Assembly (NCBI RefSeq): GCF_000720325.1 | Contig: NZ_JOJM01000074.1 | Location: forward strand, 1 to 39,407 | DNA: 39,407 bases | Origin: Streptomyces sp. NRRL B-1347 | GTDB taxonomy: Bacteria; Actinomycetota; Actinomycetes; Streptomycetales; Streptomycetaceae | Direction of reading: 5' to 3' | Part shown: piece by piece, positions 7,963-15,733 of the stretch | Layout of the letters: each line of letters begins with the position of its first letter | Numbering within the stretch: position 1 is the stretch's first letter | The notes under the pieces: generated by a model | Databases searched by the model: none | What the model saw: the letters and a program-made list of their open reading frames with translations, nothing else | Told to the model about the DNA's origin: nothing | Program-made: the position numbers and the translations under genes

Positions 7963-8430
7963 TCAGATGCCGAGGTCGCGGATGATCTTGGCTACGTGGC
8001 CGGTGGCCTTCACGTTGTAGAACGCGTGCTCGACCTTGCCGTCCTCGTCCACGACGACGGTCGAGCGGATCACGCCCGTCACCGTCTTGCCGTACAGCTT
8101 CTTCTCGCCGAAGGCGCCGTACGCCTCCAGGGTCTCCTTGGCCGGGTCGCCGACCAGCGTGACCTTCAGGTTCTCCTTCTCGCGGAACTTCGCGAGCTTC
8201 TCCGGCTTGTCCGGGGACACGCCGATGACGTCGTAGCCCGCGGCCGCGAGGGCGTCCAGGTTGTCCGTGAAGTCGCAGGCCTGCTTGGTGCAGCCGGGGG
8301 TCAGGGCGGCCGGGTAGAAGTACACGATCACCTTGCGGCCCTTGTGGTCCGCGAGGGAAACCTGCTTGCCGTCGGCGTCGGGCAGGGAGAAGGCGGGGGC
8401 GGTGTCGCCGGGCTGCAGTCGCTCGCTCAT
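7963..8430 (-). CDS. bcp: Bcp/PrxQ-type thioredoxin-dependent peroxiredoxin
   Basis: Atypical 2-Cys peroxiredoxin that reduces peroxides, 155 residues. Seen: N-terminal LQPGDTAPAFSLPDADG, the active-site segment VYFYPAALTPGCTKQACDFTDN with the peroxidatic Cys in PGCT and the candidate resolving Cys five residues later, then VIGVSPDKPEKLAKF. C-terminal GVIRSTVVVDEDGKV is the expected final strand. Start at ATG 8430 with an AGGAG box about 8 bases upstream; an upstream extension to 8556 runs through the divergent promoter region. It is divergent from the DUF3618 gene. Confidence 0.94.
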   Translation of the reverse strand: MSERLQPGDTAPAFSLPDADGKQVSLADHKGRKVIVYFYPAALTPGCTKQACDFTDNLDALAAAGYDVIGVSPDKPEKLAKFREKENLKVTLVGDPAKETLEAYGAFGEKKLYGKTVTGVIRSTVVVDEDGKVEHAFYNVKATGHVAKIIRDLGI

Positions 8431-8573
8431 TCTTGGGCTCCTCACGGTGCGCGTACGCACCAAGCTGTGGTGACGGAGACGAGCGTAATAGGGGTGCCGT
8501 GGGGTGCGGTGCGGGCGAAGCTGACAGACTGTGGAGGTCCGAGTACAAGTACACACCCCACGGAGGCAGCCCG

Positions 8574-8900
8574 GTGTCGGATGCGGATGCCAGGACCCCT
8601 GCGCAGATCGAGGCGGACATCAAGCGCCGGCGCGAGCAGCTCGCCGAGACCCTCGACGAGATCGGGGTGCGGGTCCACCCGAAGACGATCGTCGGCGACG
8701 CCAAGGCGAAGGTCGCGGCCAGCGTGGACAACACCCTCGGCCGGGCCTACGTGGGGGCGAACCGCTTCGTCTCCGACGTGCGCGCCCAGCTCGTCTCGCC
8801 GGAGGGCCAGCCGCGCCTGGAGCGGATCGTGCCGGTGGCCCTGGTGGTCGTGGGCCTCGTGGGGCTCGTCGCCGTCGGCTCCCGGCGTCGCAAGGACTGA
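8574..8900 (+). CDS. DUF3618 membrane-anchored small protein
   Basis: A 108-residue protein of the DUF3618 type. The N-terminal block TPAQIEADIKRRREQLAETLDEIGVRVHP is the family's signature helix. A single C-terminal transmembrane segment (IVPVALVVVGLVGLVAVG) ends in the basic tail SRRRKD, which should lie in the cytoplasm. Start is the GTG at 8574, preceded by CGGAGG at about 8561-8566; the longer frame from 8433 covers the bcp promoter region and is rejected. The family's role is unknown; it is common in actinobacteria, often next to membrane-protein genes. Followed 43 bases later by the GroES-like gene. Confidence 0.85.
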   Translation: MSDADARTPAQIEADIKRRREQLAETLDEIGVRVHPKTIVGDAKAKVAASVDNTLGRAYVGANRFVSDVRAQLVSPEGQPRLERIVPVALVVVGLVGLVAVGSRRRKD

Positions 8901-8943
8901 CCCGGGGGCGTACAGGGCGCGTGCGGGCAGGTAGGTTCGGGGC

Positions 8944-9300
8944 GTGAGCGCCAAGACACCTGAATCAAGCACCCACGACGACAAGCTGCCGATCCGGATG
9001 CTGCACGACCGCGTGCTCGTGCGCCAGGACACCGCCGAGGGCGAGCGGCGCTCCGGCGGCGGCATCCTGATCCCGGCGACCGCGGCCGTCGGCCGCCGTC
9101 TGGCCTGGGCGGAAGTGGTCGCCGTCGGGCAGAACGTGCGCACGGTGGAACCGGGCGACCGGGTGCTCTACGACCCGGAGGACCGGGCCGAGGTCGAGGT
9201 GCGGGGCACCGCGTACGTGCTGATGCGCGAGCGCGACCTGCACGCGGTGGCCGCGGACCGCTTCGAGGGCTCGGAGGACTCCACGGGGCTCTACCTGTAG
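8944..9300 (+). CDS. GroES (Cpn10)-like protein without partner GroEL
   Basis: A 118-residue protein with a Cpn10 fold: IRMLHDRVLVRQDTAEGERRSGGGILIP matches the co-chaperonin N-terminus, with GERRSGGGI at the mobile-loop position, and VVAVGQN..EPGDRVLYDPEDRAEVEVRGTAYVLMRERDLHAV matches the core. An N-terminal extension (SAKTPESSTHDDK) of about 13 residues and a C-terminal tail (DRFEGSEDSTGLYL) exceed the 95-100 residues of true GroES. No groEL is nearby. It may be a specialised paralogue rather than the housekeeping co-chaperonin. Start is GTG at 8944. Ends at a strong hairpin. Confidence 0.85.
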   Translation: MSAKTPESSTHDDKLPIRMLHDRVLVRQDTAEGERRSGGGILIPATAAVGRRLAWAEVVAVGQNVRTVEPGDRVLYDPEDRAEVEVRGTAYVLMRERDLHAVAADRFEGSEDSTGLYL

Positions 9301-9330
9301 CGGTCCCGCAGGAGCTGTAGCGGGTGTCCA

Positions 9331-9360
9331 GGGCTGGTGACCAGTGTCACCAGCCCTTTC
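9331..9360 (+). terminator. Hairpin terminator after the GroES-like gene
   Basis: Perfect 11-bp arms at 9331-9341 and 9346-9356 with loop CAGT, followed by TTTCGTCT. Lies 30 bases after the stop and upstream of the riboswitch candidate, so the SMR gene is a separate transcript. Confidence 0.88.
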
Positions 9361-9387
9361 GTCTGCCCTTTGCTACCGTGGAGACAC

Positions 9388-9428
9388 CCCGACGAGACGC
9401 GCCGTACCGGGCCCCGCAAAGACGACGC
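9388..9428 (+). promoter_or_regulatory. Candidate guanidine-III (ykkC-III) riboswitch
   Basis: The segment matches the guanidine-III aptamer I recall from Thermobifida fusca: conserved ACGAG followed by CGCGCCGTAC, then an AAAGACGACGC tail. Helix P1 would be CCCG (9388-9391) with CGGG (9408-9411); the remembered T. fusca sequence has CCGG with CCGG at these places, so pairing is kept by covariation. Helix P2, the pseudoknot, would be GCGCCGT (9399-9405) with ACGACGC (9422-9428), one C-A mismatch. It lies 33 bases upstream of an SMR exporter gene of the type that exports guanidinium. The short distance to the GGAGGTG box suggests control of translation. No search was run. Confidence 0.8.
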
Positions 9429-9461
9429 ACCCCCTGAAGTCTCGTTCTCGGAGGTGCCGTC

Positions 9462-9782
9462 ATGGCCTGGGTCCTGCTCATCGTCGCCGGTCTGCTCGAA
9501 GTCGGCTGGTCGATCGGCATGAAGTTCACCGAGGGGTTCACCCGCCTGTGGCCGAGCGTGTTCACCGGCGCGGGCATCGTCGCGAGCATGGTCCTGCTGT
9601 CGTACGCGGCCAAGACGCTCCCCATCGGCACGGCCTACGGCGTGTGGGTCGGCATCGGCGCCGCGGGCGCCGCGGTGGTCGGCATGGTCGCCCTCGGCGA
9701 ACCCACCACCGCGGCCCGGATCTTCTTCGTGTGCCTGCTGCTCGTGGCCGTCGTGGGGCTCAAGGCGACCAGCGGTCACTGA
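9462..9782 (+). CDS. SMR-family exporter, SugE/Gdx (guanidinium exporter) type
   Basis: Small multidrug-resistance family membrane protein, 106 residues, with four transmembrane segments. The first helix holds the membrane glutamate essential for coupling (LLEVGWSIGMKF, Glu13). GWSIGMKFTEGFTRLWPS and AKTLPIGTAYGVWVGIGA fit the SugE/Gdx branch better than the EmrE branch, from family memory. SugE/Gdx proteins exchange guanidinium for protons and work as an antiparallel dimer. GGAGGTG at 9450-9456 precedes the ATG. The riboswitch candidate upstream supports guanidinium as substrate; the call rests on both together. Confidence 0.92.
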   Translation: MAWVLLIVAGLLEVGWSIGMKFTEGFTRLWPSVFTGAGIVASMVLLSYAAKTLPIGTAYGVWVGIGAAGAAVVGMVALGEPTTAARIFFVCLLLVAVVGLKATSGH

Positions 9783-9794
9783 GCCCCACCGGGG

Positions 9795-9826
9795 GCGCCC
9801 CCGAGCGGCCTCCGCCGCGGGGGCGC
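9795..9826. terminator. Hairpin between converging SMR and PBP genes
   Basis: Arms GCGCCCCCG (9795-9803) and CGGGGGCGC (9818-9826), loop 14 bases that may extend the stem. It lies 12 bases past the SMR stop and 24 bases before the PBP stop on the other strand. Confidence 0.65.
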
Positions 9827-9849
9827 TCAGCCCCCGCGCACCGGCACCG

Positions 9850-12834
9850 TCAGTCGGCGCGGGCCCGCCCGCTCGGTCCTACGGTGAGCCCGCCGAGGGC
9901 CCCCTGGGCGGCCCCGCCCTGGTCACCACCGCCGTCCGCGGCACCGCCGCCGTCCGCCGCGCCGCCGTCCGCGCCGCCCTGCTGACCGCCGTCCTGGCCG
10001 CCCTGGTCGCCGCCGTTCTGACCGCCCTGCTGGCCGCCTTGGTCGCCGCCGTTCTGGCCGCCCTGCTGGCCGCCGTTCTGACCGCCCTGGTTCTGGCCGC
10101 CGTCCTGGCCGCCGTCCGTGGTGCCGCCGTCGGTCTGGCCGCCGTCGTCACCGCCGCCCGTCGCGCCGCCGGTGTCGTCGCCCTCGTCGGGATCCTGGGC
10201 CGACTGCGCGGGATCCGGCGCGACCGGTTCCTCTGAGCCCGGCTCCAGCTGGAGCTCGAACTCCTTGGCGGGCTTGCCCTCCAGGGCGTCCTTGGTGAAC
10301 TGCGCCCACACCTTCGCCGGGTAGCCGCCGCCGTTGATGCGGGTCTCGCCGAGCGCCCCGTACAGCGGCGTCTGCGCGGCGGTGACCGGGTCCTGGCCCA
10401 TCACCGCGACCACGGTGGCGAGGTCGGGGGTGTAGCCCGCGAACCAGGCCGCCTTGTCGTTCTCCGCCGTACCGGTCTTGCCCGCCGCCGGACGGCCCGC
10501 GTTCAGCGCCTCGCGGCCCGTGCCGGACTGCACCACGCTCTGCAGGATCGACGTCGTCGTGTCGGCGGCCTCACGGCTCACCGCCGTCGACGTCTTCCGC
10601 TGCGGAAGCGCGATGTCCTGGCCGTCCTTGCTGATCTTCTCGACGAGCGTGTACGTGCCGTGCTTGCCGTGGTTGGCGAGCGTCGCGTACGCCTCGGTCA
10701 TGTCCAGGACGGACGCCGTGGACGGGCCGAGCGCGATCGACGGGGACGCGGTCAGGTCCGGCGTCTTCGCCGGGACGCCGAGCGCGACCGCGGTCTCCTT
10801 GACCTTGTCCGAGCCGACGTCGACGGCCATCTGCGCGTACACCGAGTTCACGGACTTGTCCGTGGCCTCGCGCACGCTGATGTCGCCGTAGTTGACGTCG
10901 TCCTCGTTCGCGGGCGCGTACGAGCCGCCGCTCCAGCCCTGCACCGGACGGCGGTTGTTGCCGTCGTACAGCGTGTTCGGCGTGATCTGGGCGCCGGACT
11001 GGGTGGTCGAGCCGTTCTCCACCGCGGAGGTGAACACGAACGGCTTGAAGGTCGAGCCGACCTGGTAGTCGCGCCGGGTCGCGTTGTTCACGAACTGCTT
11101 GGTGTAGTCGATGCCGCCGTACATCGCGACGACCTCGCCGGTCTTCGGGTCCACCGAGGCCCCGCCCACGCGTACGTTCTTGTCGATCTTGCGGGCCTTC
11201 TTGTCGACCTTCGACATCACCTGCTCGTCGACGGCCTTGACGAAGGCGTCCTGCTTGGGCTTCTGGAGCGTGGTGGTGATGCGGTAGCCGCCCTTGCTGA
11301 GGGCGTCCTCGTCGACGATCCGGTTCTCGATCAGATAGTCCTCGACGGCCTTCACGACGTAGCCGCGCTGGCCGGACAGGCCCGGCGCGCCCTTCGCCTG
11401 CTCCGGCATCGGGAACTTGACCTTGTCCCGCTCGGCCTTGTCGAGCCAGCCCTCCTTGACCATGCCGTCCAGGACGTAGTTCCAGCGCCCGACGGCACGC
11501 GGCTTGTTCTCCGGGTGCGTCGCCACGTCGTACGCGTTGGGGGAGTTCACCAGGGTCGCCAGGTACGCGCCCTGGCCGACGCTCAGGTCCTCCACGTCCT
11601 TGCCGTAGTACGCCTGCGCCGCGGCCTGCACGCCGTACGCGCTGCGGCCGAAGTAGCTGGTGTTCAGATAGCCCTGGAGGATCTCGTCCTTGCTCACCTC
11701 GCGGTCCAGCTTGATCGCGATGAAGAACTCCTTCACCTTGCGGGAGACCGTCTGCTCCTGCGCCAGGTAGTAGTTCTTCACGTACTGCTGGGTGATCGTC
11801 GAACCGGACTGCTTGCCCTTGCCGGTGAGCGTGTTCCAGCCCGCGCGGAGCATCGCCTTCGGGTCGACGGCGGACTCGCTGTAGAAGTCCCGGTCCTCGG
11901 CGGCGAGGACCGCGTGCTGGACCTTCTTGGGCACCTTCGAGAGCGGCACGTTCTCGCGGTTGACCTTGCCGTCGCGGGCGATCTCGGAGCCGTCGGAGTA
12001 CAGGTAGACGTTGCTCTGCTTGGTGGCCATGGCGTTGGCCGGCGGGATGTTCACGAGGAAGTAGCCCGTCATGAACGCGCCCACGCCGAGCAGGATGAAC
12101 AGGATGAAGGCGCCGAGCACCATCCGCCACGTCGGGAAGAGGCGCCGCCAGCCCTTGCGCTTGGGCCGCTTCGCCTTCTTGCCCTTCTTGCCCTGCTGGC
12201 CGGGCGCCACGGGCCCGGCGGGGTTCGCACCGCCGTCGTCCCCGCCGCCCGCCCCGCCCTCGTCGGGGTCGCGGGGCGCCCAGCCCTGCGGCCTGCCGTT
12301 CCCGGGCTCCTGGTGCCGGGCACCGGGACCGTCGTGCCCCACGGGCCGCAGCCGGGTCGTGGCGGGGCCGGCCCCGGCCGCGCTGGCCGCCGCGGCGCCC
12401 TTGGCACCGTTGGGGCCCTTGGCGCCCTTGGGGCCGGCCGGGACGGGGCGGATCTGCTGGGTCGCCGGATCGTGCGCGGCGGCACCCCGGCCGCCCTCGG
12501 GCGGCGCGCCGGAGCCGTTCTTGCGCAGGGCCGCGGAGCCGCCCTTGCCGGGGGACGGCGCGGCGGGCCCTTCGCGGTCCGTGATCGGCCGGATCTGCTG
12601 GGTGGCGGGGTCGGGCGCGCCCTGGCCGCGGGCCGCGCCGGGGTCACCCCGGCGTGCGGCCCCGTCACCCTTGCCGGGGACGCCCGGGCGGCGCTCGGCG
12701 GCGGGGCGGCGGTCCCCCTCGGGGCCGTCCTGGCGCGGGGCCGCAGGCCCGTCCTCGGGGGCGGCGGGCTCCCCGGGCCCGTCAGCGGGCCCGCGCCCGG
12801 GGCCACGCTGCTGCTGCGGCTCGTCGCTGCTCAT
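9850..12834 (-). CDS. Class A penicillin-binding protein (transglycosylase-transpeptidase)
   Basis: Bifunctional peptidoglycan synthase of 994 residues. Residues 1-215: Pro/Gly/Ala-rich disordered cytoplasmic region, with DPATQQIRP twice (about 75-83 and 122-130). Basic KKGKKAKRPKRKGWRR precedes one transmembrane helix at about 239-262. GT51 transglycosylase starts near 300, catalytic Glu in LAAEDRDFY (about 313), then GSTITQQYVKN. Transpeptidase: STFK (594-597, catalytic Ser), SVN (661-663), KTGT (786-789). After about 890 comes a Gly/Gln/Asn/Asp-rich tail, unusual outside the membrane. ATG 12834 chosen over an ATG 17 codons upstream because it starts the usual MSSDEPQQQ-like tail; no strong ribosome site marks either. 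Divergent from the ABC operon. Confidence 0.93.
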   Translation of the reverse strand: MSSDEPQQQRGPGRGPADGPGEPAAPEDGPAAPRQDGPEGDRRPAAERRPGVPGKGDGAARRGDPGAARGQGAPDPATQQIRPITDREGPAAPSPGKGGSAALRKNGSGAPPEGGRGAAAHDPATQQIRPVPAGPKGAKGPNGAKGAAAASAAGAGPATTRLRPVGHDGPGARHQEPGNGRPQGWAPRDPDEGGAGGGDDGGANPAGPVAPGQQGKKGKKAKRPKRKGWRRLFPTWRMVLGAFILFILLGVGAFMTGYFLVNIPPANAMATKQSNVYLYSDGSEIARDGKVNRENVPLSKVPKKVQHAVLAAEDRDFYSESAVDPKAMLRAGWNTLTGKGKQSGSTITQQYVKNYYLAQEQTVSRKVKEFFIAIKLDREVSKDEILQGYLNTSYFGRSAYGVQAAAQAYYGKDVEDLSVGQGAYLATLVNSPNAYDVATHPENKPRAVGRWNYVLDGMVKEGWLDKAERDKVKFPMPEQAKGAPGLSGQRGYVVKAVEDYLIENRIVDEDALSKGGYRITTTLQKPKQDAFVKAVDEQVMSKVDKKARKIDKNVRVGGASVDPKTGEVVAMYGGIDYTKQFVNNATRRDYQVGSTFKPFVFTSAVENGSTTQSGAQITPNTLYDGNNRRPVQGWSGGSYAPANEDDVNYGDISVREATDKSVNSVYAQMAVDVGSDKVKETAVALGVPAKTPDLTASPSIALGPSTASVLDMTEAYATLANHGKHGTYTLVEKISKDGQDIALPQRKTSTAVSREAADTTTSILQSVVQSGTGREALNAGRPAAGKTGTAENDKAAWFAGYTPDLATVVAVMGQDPVTAAQTPLYGALGETRINGGGYPAKVWAQFTKDALEGKPAKEFELQLEPGSEEPVAPDPAQSAQDPDEGDDTGGATGGGDDGGQTDGGTTDGGQDGGQNQGGQNGGQQGGQNGGDQGGQQGGQNGGDQGGQDGGQQGGADGGAADGGGAADGGGDQGGAAQGALGGLTVGPSGRARAD
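9900..10150 (-). repeat. Low-complexity repeat coding the PBP C-terminal tail
   Basis: Degenerate short repeats built from units such as CCGCCCTGGTCGCCGCCGTTCTGA on the plus strand, encoding GGQNGGQQGGQNGGDQGG-type sequence. A likely site of slippage between strains. It lies inside the PBP reading frame and has no conserved spacers, so it is not a CRISPR array. Confidence 0.8.
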
Positions 12835-13042
12835 GTCTCGCGGAACTCCCAGTTCGCGTCGTACGCCTCGTACGACCCATTGCACACTGTCTCCGCATGC
12901 CTTTCTGACCAGGCACGCGCCGCGCGGCGAAATTGCCTGGCACGGACGGCCCCGCTCACATTAGGCTCCTGCGCTTCGGTCCGGACACGCGGTCCGGGCG
13001 CCCGGCCTGGAAGCGGGACGAGGCTCTCTGAAAGGGATGTGC

Positions 13043-13858
13043 GTGAGAACAGGACGGTTCCGCTTGTACGCGGCCGTCGCCGGAGGAAACTTCCGGAGAT
13101 TCGCCACATACCGGATGGCGACGCTGGCGGGTGTGTTCACCAACACCGTGTTCGGGGTGATCCTGGCCTACACCTACAAAGCCCTCTGGGACGAGAGACC
13201 CGGACTAGGAGGATACGACCAGGCGCAGGCGCTCACGTACGTCTGGCTCGGTCAGGCCCTCCTGATGACCGTCGCGGCGATGGGCGGAGGCTTCGAGTCG
13301 GAGCTGATGGAGCGCATCCGCACCGGCGACGTCGCCACCGATCTGCACCGGCCCGCCGACCTCCAGACCTGGTGGCTCGCGAGCGATCTGGGCCGGGCCG
13401 CGTTCCACCTTCTGGGCCGTGGAGTGGTGCCGATGACCTTCGGGGCGCTCGCCTTCCAACTCGCGCTGCCGAGAGATCCGTTGACCTGGCTCGCCACGCT
13501 CCTCGCGGTGCTGCTCGGCGTCGTCGTCAGCTTCGCCCTGCGCTACCTGGTCGCGCTCAGCGCCTTCTGGCTCCTGGACGGCGCGGGCATGGCCCAGATC
13601 GCCTGGCTCGCGGGCACGTTCTTCTCCGGCATGCTGCTGCCCCTGAACGTGTTCCCGGGCGCCCTCGGCGAGATCGCCCGGGCCCTGCCCTGGTCGGCGC
13701 TGATCCAGGTGCCCGCGGACGTGTTCCTCGGCAAGCACACGGGCGCCGGGCTGCTCGCGGTCTACGCCTTCCAGGCCGCCTGGGCGGCCGGGCTGCTCGC
13801 CGCGGGACGGCTGCTCCAGGGCGTGGCGACCCGCCGGGTGGTGGTCCAGGGTGGCTGA
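13043..13858 (+). CDS. ABC-2 type transporter permease, first subunit
   Basis: A 271-residue integral membrane protein with about six hydrophobic segments. It begins RTGRFRLYAAVAGGNFRRFATYRMATLAGVFTNTVFG, typical of actinobacterial ABC-2 permeases paired with a second permease and an ATPase, and its last helix runs through AWAAGLLAAGRLLQG. Start placed at GTG 13043 because AAAGGG at 13031-13036 directly abuts the ATG at 13037 and would leave it no spacing. Overlaps the next permease gene by 8 bases. Substrate unknown; the family includes exporters of drugs and polysaccharide precursors. Confidence 0.88.
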   Translation: MRTGRFRLYAAVAGGNFRRFATYRMATLAGVFTNTVFGVILAYTYKALWDERPGLGGYDQAQALTYVWLGQALLMTVAAMGGGFESELMERIRTGDVATDLHRPADLQTWWLASDLGRAAFHLLGRGVVPMTFGALAFQLALPRDPLTWLATLLAVLLGVVVSFALRYLVALSAFWLLDGAGMAQIAWLAGTFFSGMLLPLNVFPGALGEIARALPWSALIQVPADVFLGKHTGAGLLAVYAFQAAWAAGLLAAGRLLQGVATRRVVVQGG

Positions 13859-14747
13859 GCGGCTGCGGGAGCGGGGGCGGGGGCCCGGCGGCGCGGGCAC
13901 GGAGCGCGGCGGCCTCGGCGCCCCGGTGGGCCCTCTCGCCAGGACCCGCGAGGGCGTGCGCGCCTACCGCCTGATCACCGCCATGTGGATCCGCTCCACG
14001 ATGGCGTACCGCGCCTCCTTCGCCCTGACGGCCTTCGGGAACCTCGCGGCCACCGCTCTCGACTTCGTCGCGATCCTGCTGATGTTCTCCCAGGTGGACC
14101 GGCTCGGCGGCTACGGCCTCGGCGAGATCGCCTTCCTATACGGGACGGCGTCCACCGCCTTCGGCGTGGCCGACCTCGCCCTCGGCTCCATGGAGCGGCT
14201 CGGCAGCCGGGTCAGGGACGGCACGCTCGACACCCTCCTGGTCCGGCCCGTGCCGGTGCTCGCGCAGGTCGCGGCCGACCGCTTCGCGCTGCGCCGCGTC
14301 GGCCGGATCGTCCAGGGCCTGCTCGTCCTCGCGTACGGCTTCTGGAGCGTGGACATCGCCTGGACGCCCCTGAAGGTCCTGCTCGTCCCGCTGATGCTGA
14401 TCAGCGGCGCCGGGATCTTCGCGGCGGTCTTCGTGCTCGGCGCGGCCTTCCAGTTCGTCGCCCAGGACGCCTCCGAGGTGCAGAACTCCGTCACGTACGG
14501 CGGCAACACGCTGCTCCAGTACCCGCCGACGGTCTTCGCCGACGAGCTGGTGCGCGGGGTCACGTTCGTCGTCCCGATCGCGTTCGTGAACTGGCTGCCC
14601 GGCCTGTACGTCCTCGGCCGCCCCTATCCGCTCGGCCTGCCGCAGTGGGCCGCCTTCGCGCCGCCGCTCGTGGCCCTCGCGTGCCTCGCGCTCGCGGGCC
14701 TCGCCTGGCGCGCGGGACTCCGCTCGTACCGCAGCACAGGGAGCTGA
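13851..14747 (+). CDS. ABC-2 type transporter permease, second subunit
   Basis: A 298-residue membrane protein, partner to the permease before it. A Gly/Arg-rich cytoplasmic lead of about 40 residues precedes RTREGVRAYRLITAMWIRSTMAYRASFALTAFGN, the usual N-terminal block. Six or so hydrophobic segments follow. The DNA-level overlap with the upstream stop and the 7-base gap to the ATPase gene make this a three-gene operon. Start GTG 13851 gives the overlap; a later start (ATG 13983, at MWIRSTMAYRA) is possible since the first 40 residues look poorly conserved. Confidence 0.87.
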   Translation: MAERLRERGRGPGGAGTERGGLGAPVGPLARTREGVRAYRLITAMWIRSTMAYRASFALTAFGNLAATALDFVAILLMFSQVDRLGGYGLGEIAFLYGTASTAFGVADLALGSMERLGSRVRDGTLDTLLVRPVPVLAQVAADRFALRRVGRIVQGLLVLAYGFWSVDIAWTPLKVLLVPLMLISGAGIFAAVFVLGAAFQFVAQDASEVQNSVTYGGNTLLQYPPTVFADELVRGVTFVVPIAFVNWLPGLYVLGRPYPLGLPQWAAFAPPLVALACLALAGLAWRAGLRSYRSTGS

Positions 14748-14754
14748 CTCTTTC

Positions 14755-15723
14755 GTGGACAGCGACGCGTTCATCACCCTCGACGGCGTCGAGAAGGTCT
14801 TCGACGTCCGCAGGAAGACCGGCTTCCTGCGCCGCGAACGGCACGAGGTGCGGGCCGTCGACGGCATCACCTTCCGGGTGCCGCGCGGCGAGATGGTCGG
14901 CTACATCGGCCCGAACGGCGCGGGCAAGTCGACCACGATCAAGATGCTCACCGGCATCCTCACGCCCAGCGGCGGCCGGCTGCGGGTCGCGGGCATCGAC
15001 CCGGCCCGCGAACGCACCCGGCTCGCCCGGCACATCGGCGTCGTCTTCGGCCAGCGCACCACGCTGTGGTGGGACCTGCCGCTCATCGACTCGTACCGCC
15101 TGATGCACCGCATGTACCGGATCCCGGACGCCCGGTACGCCGAGAACCTCGACCGGTGCGTCGAACTCCTGGACCTGGGCGCCCTGTTGGACGTCCCCGT
15201 GCGGCAGCTCTCGCTCGGCCAGCGCATGCGCGGCGACATCGCGGCCGCGCTCCTGCACGACCCGGAGGTCCTCTACCTGGACGAGCCGACCATCGGCCTC
15301 GACGTGGTCAGCAAGGCGAAGGTGCGCGGCTTCCTGCGCGACCTGAACGCCGAGTCCGGCACGACGGTCCTGCTCACCACGCACGACCTCACCGACATCG
15401 AGCAGCTGTGCAAGCGCGTCATGGTCATCGACCACGGGCGCCTGATGTACGACGGCCCGCTCGACGGCCTCCACGAGGTGGGCCAGAGCGAGCGCATGCT
15501 GGTCGTGGACCTGGAGCACGAACTGCCGCCCCTGGAGGTCGAGTCGGCGCGGGTCGTGCGCACCGAGGGCCCGCGGCAGTGGCTGGCCTTCCCCGCGGCC
15601 GCGTCCGCGGCCCCGCTGGTCGCCGCGGTCGCCGCGCGCTACCCGCTGCTCGACCTCTCCGTGCGCGAGCCGGACATCGAGGCGGTCATCGCCAAGATGT
15701 ACGCCGACCGGGGGACCTCGTAG
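14755..15723 (+). CDS. ABC transporter ATP-binding protein
   Basis: A 322-residue ATPase that powers the two permeases just upstream. Walker A GPNGAGKST at about 52-60; a Q-loop in VVFGQRTTLWWDLP near 97-109; signature LSLGQRMR at about 152-159; Walker B LYLDEPTIGLD at about 173-183; H-loop LLTTHDL near 207. After about residue 240 comes a C-terminal domain of about 80 residues found in drug-exporter-type ATPases (VVDLEHELPPLEVES..DLSVREPDIEAVIAKMY). GTG start at 14755. The variant signature LSLGQRMR, with Q in place of the second G of LSGGQ, is normal for this subgroup. Confidence 0.95.
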   Translation: MDSDAFITLDGVEKVFDVRRKTGFLRRERHEVRAVDGITFRVPRGEMVGYIGPNGAGKSTTIKMLTGILTPSGGRLRVAGIDPARERTRLARHIGVVFGQRTTLWWDLPLIDSYRLMHRMYRIPDARYAENLDRCVELLDLGALLDVPVRQLSLGQRMRGDIAAALLHDPEVLYLDEPTIGLDVVSKAKVRGFLRDLNAESGTTVLLTTHDLTDIEQLCKRVMVIDHGRLMYDGPLDGLHEVGQSERMLVVDLEHELPPLEVESARVVRTEGPRQWLAFPAAASAAPLVAAVAARYPLLDLSVREPDIEAVIAKMYADRGTS

Positions 15724-15733
15724 GCTTCGGGGT

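Noticed and set aside
9900..10150. CRISPR-like repeat array
   Set aside because: Degenerate short repeats inside the PBP reading frame, without constant spacer lengths or cas genes.
10660..13974. 1104-codon plus-strand frame over the PBP
   Set aside because: Exact antisense shadow of the PBP gene, whose catalytic motifs are all on the minus strand; high third-position GC creates such frames.
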